From: Pieris napi
Taxonomy: Eukaryota > Arthropoda > Insecta > Lepidoptera > Pieridae
Assembly: GCF_905475465.1 (NCBI RefSeq)
Contig: NC_062250.1
Coordinates: 10,934,501-10,998,500, forward strand
Reading direction: 5' to 3'
DNA length: 64,000 bases
This document shows positions 56,225 through 64,000 of this stretch, piece by piece. The notes under the pieces were generated by a model. It did no database searches, was not told the DNA's origin, and was given only the letters and a program-made list of their open reading frames with translations. Position 1 is the stretch's first letter, and every line of letters starts with the position of its first letter. The translations under genes were made by a program, and so were the position numbers.

Positions 56225-56780
56225 CTCAAATCTAAGGGACACTTAACTTATTGGACATTATCGGAAACGAGAATGATAAATACAATTTATGAGTGTGGAA
56301 AAAACGAAACGGCTCATATTGGCTTCAAGTGTGCGATGATTGATTACATTTATATATATATATATATCTTAATATATATAAATTACGTGTCACGTTGTTT
56401 GTCCGCTATGGACTCCTAAACTACTGAACCGATATCAATCAAATTTGCACACCGTGTGTAGTTTGATCCAACTTAAAAGATATGATAGCTTACATCTCAA
56501 TTTATACCCGCAATATAATTTTATTGTAAAATATTTGTTTATTATTTGATAGTCACAATTCTAACAGATGGCGCTGTGTTGAAAGTACCAACGTTTCACA
56601 TAAGCTACAATTGAATGGCATAACCACCAAAAACGCATGGTGGACTGGTGTTCTACTGCCGTTTCCCTTGAATAGTTTACTACTATGTAATATAACAAAA
56701 ATCTTAGCCACAGCAACGCTTGGCCGAGTCTGCTAGTATATATATAACTTAATTAATGTTAGGTTACATAACTCGGGATA
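56225..56780 (+). repeat. Repeat family B copy interrupted by a Helitron
   Basis: Left part 56225-56360 (CTTATTGGACATTATCGGAA to GTGCGATGATTGATTACA) and right part 56737-56780 (AACTTAATTAATGTTAGGTT) correspond to contiguous sequence at 43120-43280. Confidence 0.6.
56367..56736 (+). mobile_element. Short non-autonomous Helitron
   Basis: A 370-bp element that starts TCTTAATATATATAAATTAC after A. It ends with a bulged 7-bp hairpin (GCCACAGCAACGCTTGGC), then CGAGTCTG and CTAG before T. It sits inside repeat B, where the copy at 42940-43290 has no insertion. No Rep/helicase coding. Confidence 0.8.
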
Positions 56781-56789
56781 CGGTTTTTT

Positions 56790-56940
56790 TATGTAATAAG
56801 AGGCAAAGGGGCAAGAGGCCCACCTGTTTTTAAGTGATACCACCGCTAAGAGCTAGAAGGCTCGCAAGTGCACTGTCGGCCTTTTAGGAATTGGTACGCT
56901 CTTTTCTTGACGGACCTTTCTTCCTTTAGGAATCACACTA
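56790..56940 (-). repeat. LINE 3'-end fragment (family I)
   Basis: The reverse complement contains CAAGAAAAGAGCGTACCAAT then TCCTAAAAGGCC and GTGGTATCACTTAAAA, matching 62840-62930. Confidence 0.55.
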
Positions 56941-57483
56941 TCCATTGTTGTGTACAAAAATCTATTCGGAGTTTTGTGTTGTTTCCGTTCATTAAACCGC
57001 AATGTAACCTTAAATATAAAAATATTAACTAAATAGAAGCCTGTCCCAGTATTTAAATCCAGTTACTTGTCACATCAATTTTGTATCTACAAAATACAAC
57101 GTGACAGCAATAACAAAGTGACCTTTTTCCTTTGTACAAATCCCTACGAACTTACAAGCCCCAAAACAGTTTTGATTTATTAACACTAACATAATTTAGA
57201 TCAGACTTTGGATGATTAATTACATTATAGTGAGGACCACGAACATTAAACTAAACTTTCTTGTAGGTAATTTGGCTTTTTTTTCTTTGATTCCTTTGAA
57301 TGGCGTTTGGATGAGCTCATAAGCTAAAAAATAACATGTGGCACTCGGGGACTGCCGCGGTAAAGCATAGCATTTTTTATCAACTTATGCAATTATAATT
57401 ATTTATTTATGCAGTATTTTTTTCTTTGATATTAATTCAATCCACCACTCTACCAGACTCAGACTAACACGCATATAGTCTGT

Positions 57484-57665
57484 CTCTAACGCGTACCGGC
57501 TTCACCTGGCCGCGCTACGTCACCGATCTCGTCAGAGAGATGTGAATACGCAGTATGCGTGCTGTGCCACTCTAACGCACCTGAGCTACGTCACTGATCA
57601 CGCCAGACCAATGTGAGACGCAGTATGCGTTCTGTCCCGCTCTAACGCGTATTGGCCGCGTCATG
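57484..57665. repeat. Short degenerate tandem repeat, GC-rich
   Basis: CTCTAACGC recurs at 57484, 57570 and 57640, and ACGCAGTATGCGT (itself palindromic, GCATACTGCGT-like) recurs at about 57548 and 57618, each followed by a CTGT.CC stretch. About 2.3 units of 70-86 bp. Confidence 0.6.
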
Positions 57666-58595
57666 TGTTTACGGAATTTCTTGATTCGGTCGCCGCGTTC
57701 ATAGCCCGCGATAAAATCTATGCAATAGCTTAAAAAAAAGTAAAAAAAAACAATAATGTTACACAGAAAGATAAAACGCAAACAAGAAATGGCTATTCGA
57801 TGCCTTCTTCGCTCCTTGCTTCTTTGTAGCTTGTTACAAGGACGAAAGTTCTTAATTTTAAATTGTTACAATACAAAGATTTTAACTGTAATAAATTATA
57901 TAAAGCAAGTGATGACATTAATGTAACTAATGTTTGACGTCCAATAGAACCTGGAGTCTCAGTTCAGAGGGTTATTTGGCTAAGAATGAGGGCGTATTAA
58001 AAACAGTGGCCTTCCGTATATTTGGAGGCTTGCATAAATAAAAAAATGCCAGACGGGGTTATTTTTTCCGCTCCTATAAACTGCAAATGTCCAGTCTCAT
58101 CTTATACAGTGCTTTTACTATATGTATCCCTTAACGGAGAATGCTTTGCGACATGTGCGACCCAATTACGCCAATCAAATTTGTGTTGAAGTGGTCACGT
58201 TACTGTGTGCTAATGTCCGTACATCCAATGTCTTTGACGGGAGTCTTTCTTAGCTGTAAGTGATTAGTTCTGAATCTCAGGGCTCTCTCTCTCGGGTTAG
58301 CATTGCTATGTATCTGTATCAAAACACAACAAAACTTTAGTATATAATAAAGTATATGATGCATAATTTTCCATCTAGTTGAAGCAAAAATATATTACGT
58401 ACGAGACAAGTGAAATAAATGTTTCCAGAATTTAGATACGAGCTTTTCAAAAATAGCTGACTCTTTAATGTTAGGAAATGAATATTTTTATATGCCACTT
58501 TAATTCCATACCATTAAATTACATATCAAATGGGTTTTGTTAATATACTCTTAGTCTACGTTATTTATTGTTATTTCCATTACTTCGTGTGTACT
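57666..58595. other. Intron 11 sequence, nothing identified
   Basis: AT-rich DNA with no recognised gene or repeat. Confidence 0.4.
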
Positions 58596-58599
58596 ATCT

Positions 58600-58725
58600 G
58601 CCTCCTCCTGATCCATTTGGATCTGTTCTGTGCTTCCTCCGTCCATTTCTCCCCAGAAACTTTAACGATGTAGTTAGCCCATCGCTTTTGTGGTCTTCCC
58701 ACGTTTCCTTTTCCTGGAGAAATAA
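58600..58725 (-). pseudogene. RTE-like LINE C-terminal remnant
   Basis: The reverse complement reads GKGNVGRPQKRWANYIVKVS then GEKWTEEAQNRSKWIR, the same tail as at 6185-6310 but better preserved at its end. No further RTE sequence is adjacent. Confidence 0.65.
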
Positions 58726-59039
58726 AAACTACTACACAGCTTGAATATTTTACATTATGCTACTTTGGTCCAGTGAATAGGCTATCTCGCTCTTACAACT
58801 TAATTACTAACATTGATGAAAATATTGATCAACAATCTTCCAACTTACCGTAACTTTGTTTATCATGCTCTCAGTTTTCATTTAGTTTTGGTTATTATTA
58901 ATTTTTAATTTGTGGTTGTTTGTTTAATTTTTTCCATTGATAGATTGCTTATGTTCTAACATAATTGATATGTATGTGTATGTGTGTTAAATTTGTGATG
59001 CACATTGTTTTAGAACGTATGAATAAATAAAGAAATATC

Positions 59040-59245
59040 CTAGCTACCTTCAGTACCGTCGATCGGAACCCCTTCATGGATAAAGACCTCTTCCAGCTTT
59101 TTCCAACTGACTCTGTCTATGGCTTTCTTTCTCCATTCGCTCCTGCTACCGCTTCTTTTTCTTCTATCCACCCACTTCTCCTTCTTCCTCTTAGTCCTTT
59201 CCATATAGATGTCTTTAAAGTCCACCTTTTATCTGTGTATCTTGC
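59040..59245 (-). pseudogene. Possible LINE tail fragment, low confidence
   Basis: The minus frame of 61 codons is rich in Lys, Arg and Trp (KKEKWVDRRKRSGSRSEWRK, then WKKLEEVFIHEGVPIDG) and could be a LINE C-terminal tail. No firm motif. Not a recognisable host gene. Confidence 0.3.
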
Positions 59246-59678
59246 TATATGCCCATTACCTCTTCTTTTCTACAAAACTACTAGAGTGAAATTCTATATT
59301 CAGATGTGAATCAAAAATCAATATTAAATAAAAATCAAATCCATTCGACATTTTAGTTTATCATGCTATGTAAGGACAAGTCCGCGTAATCCCAAACGTC
59401 ATCTTAGAGCTTAATCCAATTACGATATAGTTCTCTCAATACTCGGGATATCATTAACTGGGATTTACTTAGCGAAAACTTAATATCGACTAGGAATTTC
59501 ATTTGTTAGTTATTAAGTACTGGCGCCTGACAGTTGTATGTGTGTCCAGTGTCCCTAACTAATTAAATGAATTTTGTTTTATCAACAGCTTCATTAAATT
59601 TTCTTTGACGTGTGCCAAAATCCTTAGGGATAGTTCTTGATTCCATTTTAGGAATACTGTTCAACTATTTATAAACAA

Positions 59679-59903
59679 CTAGCAAACTTGGCGAACTCCG
59701 TTTCGCCACCAGATGGCTTCGTTTTATGTAACATTTCGTTTGGTGATCCCGCTTTTCTGTTGAAATTTTTCCTGAATTTTCTTTGCTATAAACCTCACGG
59801 AGCCCGAGACCTTTCCAACGAATGCAAAACCGTGGAAATCGGTTCGTGCTCTCTGGAGTTATAGCGTCAGGAAGGAAAACCTGACTTATTTTTATATAGT
59901 AGA
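59679..59903 (-). mobile_element. Short non-autonomous Helitron
   Basis: On the minus strand it starts TCTACTATATAAAAATAAGT. It ends with the hairpin GGCGAAACGGAGTTCGCC, then AAGTTTG and CTAG, flanked by A and T. 225 bp, no ORF. Confidence 0.8.
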
Positions 59904-60133
59904 TTTCATAAATAAAAATAATTCATACAAGTTCATATTATAAATAATCGTTATAATATTTAACATGTTTTACGTGCAGTGTCTACGGGGACGTGTTACT
60001 GTTAAGTACTTTAAAATTCAGAATAATTAATGATGTTTAATTCAGGGAAGCACCATTTACGCGCGTTCAATGACGTCAATACTATTGCAGCAGCTTGTTA
60101 TTGCACACTGTCTCTTCACAAGGATCACGATAA

Positions 60134-61962
60134 TCTATATATATAAAAATGAAACCCGTTTTCCGTTGTCACGACATCACATGAAAACGGCTCGACCGAT
60201 TTGTCTGATTTTTTTTGTTGTGTTTGTAATTGTCAGGAGAAGGTTCTTATAAAAGAAAAAAAAGATAAACTTTGCGCGGAAAATTAGAAAATTCAAGAAT
60301 ACTTAACCACCATACAATTCGAACTTTTTGGTGTAACCTTATGGCGTTTGACATAACACAACATTGACAGAATGCGTGCTGCAAATATCGTCAGAGGATG
60401 TAAGAAAAATGAATATCGTTCAAAATAAATGCTTCGATCGGAGTTATGATATTGATAATATAATAATATGCGAGCCAGAAAAACAAACAAAGAATGTTGT
60501 ATAACATAAAGCATTAGAATAATAAACACTTTGTTTCTGAAATATTTTTTAATTCATTATACCAATTTGAAATCAATATTCATAGTTATAGTACGGGAGG
60601 TAGCAACGTTTTCGAGAAAGAATTTCAGGTCAGCTGATTTTGTGATATGTCTTCCTTCTTGCACTTCCGGTTAGAGTCTGGGCAATCTGGCTGGCGGTAG
60701 TGGTTGCGTTCATTAGTGCGCATCCTATCTGTCCAGGTAAAAATCCTGGATTTTAAAAGCATTTTAAGAAGCGTAATTTTTAATTTTTCGTTTTTAAATA
60801 CGTCTACCTGACATACTTTTTTTATTGCCAGACATTTTTCACGTTGCTAACTATGTGCCAGACGCGATTTTAAGTTTTATTTTTATAAAAATTTCAAAGC
60901 ATTTTAGAATGTCTGTAATTTTAATATTATGTTATTTAAATATAAGAAAAACTGAAAATGAATTTGCCAGACATTAATTCGGTTGTTAAGTCTTGAATTA
61001 AAATGATAAAGTTTTGCAGTATGATGAAGCATTGCATTTTAAGAAGCGTAATTTTTGATTTTTCCTTTTTAAATACGTCTACCTGACATACTTTTTTTAT
61101 TGCCAGACATTTTTCACGTTGCTAACTATGTGCCAGACGCGATTTTAAGTTTTATTTTTATGAAAATTTCAAAGCATTTTAGAATGTCTGTAATATTAAT
61201 TTTATGTTATTTAAATATAAGGAAAACTGAAAATGAATTTGCCAGACATTAATTCGGTTGTTAAGTCTTGAATTAAAATGATAAAGTTTTGCAGTATGAT
61301 GAAGCATTGCATTTTAAGAAGCGTAATTTTTGATTTTTCCTTTTTAAATACGTCTACCTGACATACTTTTTTTATTGCCAGACATTTTTCACGTTGCTAA
61401 CTTACATTTAGTAATTAGGACAATTTAAATAAAGTGTTGATTATTAATTTTAATCTAATTTTATATTCCTTTTTATGCTCGTACTACAAGCATTATACTG
61501 CAATACTTTTTCATTTTAATTCAAGGCTTAGCAATCGAATTAATGTCTGGCAAATTCATTTTCAGTTTTTCTTATATTTAAATAACATAATATTAAAATT
61601 ACAGACATTCTAAAATGCTTTGAAATTTTTATAAAAATAAAACTTAAAATCGCGTCTGGCACATAGTTAGCAACGTGAAAAATGTCTGGCAATAAAAAAA
61701 GTATGTCAGGTAGACGTATTTAAAAACGAAAAATTAAAAATTACGCTTCTTAAAATGCTTTTAAAATCCAGGATTTTTACCTGGACAGATAGGATGCGCA
61801 CTAATGAACGCAACCACTACCGCCAGCCAGATTGCCCAGACTCTAACCGGAAGTGCAAGAAGGAAGACATATCACAAAATCAGCTGACCTAAAATTCTTT
61901 TTTTTCAAACGTTGCTACCTCCCGTACTATTAAGACAGGACAACGTCTGTCGGGTCCGCTAG
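60134..61962 (+). mobile_element. Helitron containing a nested foldback element
   Basis: The 5' end TCTATATATATAAAAATGAA follows A, and the 3' end GACAACGTCTGTCGGGTCCG then CTAG precedes T. The GACA..TGTC stem is the subterminal hairpin. Removing the nested element (60589-61929) leaves a Helitron of about 490 bp. Confidence 0.75.
60589..61929. mobile_element. Foldback element FB, long copy with 275-bp tandem repeats
   Basis: A 1341-bp element with inverted termini TAGTACGGGAGGTAGCAACG and TTA at 60586-60588 and 61930-61932. The right arm (about 61540-61929) is the inverse of the left (about 60589-60975). The left side carries about 2.3 tandem copies of a 275-bp unit: GCATTTTAAGAAGCG recurs at 60759, 61034 and 61309. 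A spacer of about 140 bp (61401-61540) is unique. No ORF, so non-autonomous. The short copy is at 45503-45995. Superfamily unresolved. Confidence 0.88.
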
Positions 61963-62049
61963 TTTGTTATAAAAAGGTTTTATGTTTTCTTGTTTTGTTT
62001 ATATGTTTTTCTTTTGTAGTAAATTAATAGTATTATATACAACAAATTT

Positions 62050-62345
62050 AAAAAGTTTGGTCCCTGTGGCAGTGTACCTTTAACACTAGCAGCGTTACCT
62101 CGCTGTATACACTTATTCGTCGAGCGAGGAAAGTACCGCTCTGGGGTCACCGGTACTATCTACCGGGCGTCAACTTAAATCTATAATTAGAGCCTGTGCA
62201 CTTGAACCCCACGGCGCAAGTCTGCTCCAAAGAGGCAAAATCAAAGTTAAATGAGACTCGTATATTTGAGACGGTTATTAATTTCCGGCTGTTCTGCGTC
62301 CGCGCCTGCTTTTGTGCTTGTCCGAGGAAGGTGAGACGGGGCTAA
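62050..62345 (+). repeat. Interspersed repeat family D, longest copy
   Basis: It runs from GTCCCTGTGGCAGTGTACCT through GGGGTCACCGGTACTATCTA and GAGCCTGTGCACTTGAACCC to TGAGACGGGGCTAACGT. Parts recur at 28395, 32462, 50935, 51405 and 51806. No coding capacity recognised. Confidence 0.5.
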
Positions 62346-62690
62346 CGTAACACAGGTAGCATCCCAACTTCAACTTTGTTGGGTGCATTTTTTATTAAAG
62401 TAATTGTGTTTTTTTTTCTATTGATGTGACAATAATACTGCTTAAGCATAATCAAAATTTACTTTTGTGGTAGTGAAGATATTAGCATTTCTACTATTAA
62501 AATTTATTCTGGTAATTATCTTATTCAAGCCACTAAACTTTGCCCGCGGCAATGTTATTATACGTATTTGTAGTTAGGTATTCTTGAAAGCTATATTTTA
62601 CGCTTCAGACTATGTATAAACTACTATAATTTATTATTTATATTTGGCTTGGATGATTTTAACTTGTTTGCCTCCTGGGTAGGAGACCGA
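62346..62690. other. Intron 11 sequence, nothing identified
   Basis: AT-rich DNA with no recognised gene or repeat. Confidence 0.4.
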
Positions 62691-62699
62691 CCTGGTGTA

Positions 62700-62940
62700 T
62701 AATACGTCATCATCGGACGTCGAGGCAGAATATCACCTCGACGTCCGTCGTTCCACAAATGAGCGTTTTCCAAGGCACCACCACCTCTATGTGGAACCAG
62801 CTACCCACTGAAGTACTTCCGAACCAATTCGACTTAGGTTCCTTCAAGAAAAGAGCGTACCAATTCTTAAAAGGCCTGGTAACGCAGTATCACTTAACAT
62901 TTGGTGAGGCGCCAGCTCATTTGGATTTTTAAAGTGGTTC
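62700..62940 (+). pseudogene. LINE C-terminal tail and 3' end (family I), best copy
   Basis: The reading WNQLPTEVLPNQFDLGSFKK (one base change from the sequence frame near 62797), then AYQFLKGLVTQYHLTFGEAP and a stop near 62930, is the classic W..LP..VFP....L..FK....... end of a Jockey/CR1-like LINE polyprotein. A GGACGTCGAGG stem-loop lies at 62714-62747. Confidence 0.65.
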
Positions 62941-63024
62941 AAAAAAATCTATTAAAGTACAAGTCTTAAAAACAAAAGAACCTTAATAATAAATAAAGGT
63001 ATTAAAAAGAATATCCTTAAACAG

Positions 63025-63162
63025 GATCCTGGATCTCACGATGTGGAAGGGAAGAGGGCGCACACTACAATTGCGTCTTATCGTGGGAGTTTTGTCGCTG
63101 TCAAACGCCTACGCAAAAAGAACATTGACGTCACAAGAGCCATCAAGAAGGAGTTGAAACAG
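63025..63162 (+). CDS. Receptor guanylate cyclase exon 12 (start of kinase-homology domain)
   Basis: The acceptor CCTTAAACAG and the donor CAG|GTATTT bound 138 nt (46 codons, phase 0). Encodes DPGSHDVEGKRAHTTIASYR, then GSFVAVKRLRKKNIDVTRAI and KKELKQ. Y+G..VAVK+...... .TR....ELK is the beta-3 strand and alpha-C start of the NPR pseudokinase domain; Lys 635 is the usual nucleotide-contacting lysine. No canonical glycine-rich loop is seen, as expected for this pseudokinase family. The gene continues beyond the window. Confidence 0.94.
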
Positions 63163-63204
63163 GTATTTTATGTATTAAGCATGGTTAATTAAATAAACAC
63201 AAAT

Positions 63205-63325
63205 TCAAACTCAAAATAACTTTATTCATATAGGTAACCCCAAGTACACTTACGAACGTCGACATAAAAGATGTTAAATTGATTCTAAATTTACATTTAC
63301 TACCAGTTCGCAAGTCCAACTCTCC
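63205..63325 (-). repeat. LINE 3'-end fragment (family C)
   Basis: The reverse complement of the family C 3' block, close to 5985-6130; it starts 43 nt after the exon 12 donor. Confidence 0.6.
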
Positions 63326-64000
63326 GAAAACACAGAATTTCATACAAAACAGAACTTAATCAATAGGGCGTTTTGAAGCGAAAGTTGCTACGATAAATTA
63401 CTAACAGCGCCAACAGACGTTGACCTGCCTTGGTTTTTTTATCTGTGTTACTAATCGATATTTGCAGCGCGCCTTCTGTCAATCGCTGACAGTTTAAGCA
63501 ACTGACAGTTTGTAAAAGTAATATTGTGGTTAAACTTTCTTAATTATTTCTTTTTTCCTGACAAGAAAAAAACAAAAGAGAATCAGCGAAATCTGTTCAA
63601 CCGTCATATATTTTTATAAATAACTTTAGTACTAACGTTTAAAAAATTAAAAAATCAACATTTAAACCGCCTGGTTGAATTCCGAGTACCTTCATAGTTC
63701 ATTTAATAAATAAATAAATAAATAAATAAATTCTATAATAAATTATTGAGAGCCGCGAATTTACTTAAATATTTCCAAAAACAAATACACATGCACACGA
63801 ATAAAAACATGAATGTGGTGATTCTAAAAGTTCAATAGAATAGCCCGTGTATTTCTAAAAATATGTATTTAACAAAATAAGACTCGGATTGGGGCAATAA
63901 AGGTGTGGAATGTGGATATTTAATTTAGTTTATTAAAATTTAATTTGGCTTTTAAATTTAGTACAAAATTTCCACCGCTAAGTAAAATTGGATAGAAGAT
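63326..64000. other. Intron 12 sequence with an (AAAT)n microsatellite
   Basis: No further exon was found up to the end of the window. An AAAT-type microsatellite of about 7 units lies at 63703-63731. Confidence 0.5.

Larger units (their letters stand above)
16089..63162 (+). other. Gene span: receptor guanylate cyclase, NPR-like, 3' part off the window
   Basis: Receptor guanylate cyclases bind an extracellular ligand and make cGMP through a cytoplasmic cyclase domain controlled by a pseudokinase. Twelve exons join in frame with matching phases into 654 residues. Approximate layout: signal peptide 1-15; Asn/Lys-rich extension 16-117; ANF-receptor ligand-binding domain about 118-530; juxtamembrane Cys 544 and Cys 551; transmembrane helix 559-578; kinase-homology domain from about 600, with VAVK (Lys 635). 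Vertebrate NPR-A and NPR-B are a little over 1,000 residues, so about 400 residues are missing beyond the window. Family membership is strong from domain order and from motifs GWNKFAIVAGDE and YRGSFVAVKRL. The exact insect orthologue and the ligand are not determinable here. Confidence 0.92.

Noticed and set aside
60041..60119. Extra receptor exon between exons 11 and 12
   Set aside because: An acceptor-like TTCAG and a short open frame exist, but the translation lacks pseudokinase features, and exons 11 and 12 already join in phase 0 with a sensible protein.
60759..61400. CRISPR-like array
   Set aside because: The repeat unit is 275 bp and contiguous without spacers; it belongs to a eukaryotic foldback transposon.

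Overview
This window looks like nuclear DNA from a moth or butterfly. It is AT-rich, with intron-interrupted coding sequence, canonical GT..AG splice sites, and a dense load of insect-type transposable elements: tRNA-headed SINEs, 5'-truncated LINEs, short Helitrons ending in CTAG, and MITEs. No long uninterrupted ORF, operon, rRNA, genuine tRNA or CRISPR array is visible. Species cannot be named from the sequence alone.

One host gene was recognised, on the + strand. It encodes the N-terminal two thirds of a membrane receptor guanylate cyclase of the natriuretic-peptide-receptor (NPR) type. I assembled twelve coding exons (16108-16503, 23107-23252, 24912-25023, 29269-29448, 32006-32123, 37534-37680, 46710-46800, 48423-48507, 49407-49559, 52778-52915, 55591-55848, 63025-63162) whose phases join without a stop into 1962 nt, or 654 residues. 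In order they give a signal peptide, an unusual Asn/Lys-rich extension with N-glycosylation sequons, an ANF-receptor-type ligand-binding ectodomain, a juxtamembrane Cys pair, one transmembrane helix, and the start of the kinase-homology domain. The rest of that domain, the dimerisation coiled coil and the cyclase domain must lie beyond 64000.

Region 1-16088 is upstream sequence or a 5' intron. It holds SINEs, LINE 3' ends, a Helitron, several MITEs and one weak candidate promoter with a leader exon at 4828. From 16504 onward the DNA is introns of the receptor gene, filled with repeats that are often nested. Examples are a MITE inside a SINE (20475-20711), a 964-bp TIR element inside another repeat (25534-26497), a Helitron inside that same repeat family (56367-56736), and a 1.34-kb foldback element inside a Helitron (60589-61929). 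Element fragments reach to within 33-43 nt of the acceptors of exons 9 and 11, and a SINE starts about 46 nt after the exon 10 donor.

The most unusual non-gene signal is the 964-bp element (two copies, at 21358-22108 and 25534-26497). It carries seven exact GTACGGC/GCCGTAC motifs. Most fall in inverted pairs exactly 56 bp apart, repeated at about 140 bp, while the sequence between them does not obviously repeat. The spacing is kept in both copies apart from one 16-bp indel. This looks like a phased array of protein-binding sites in a mobile element.
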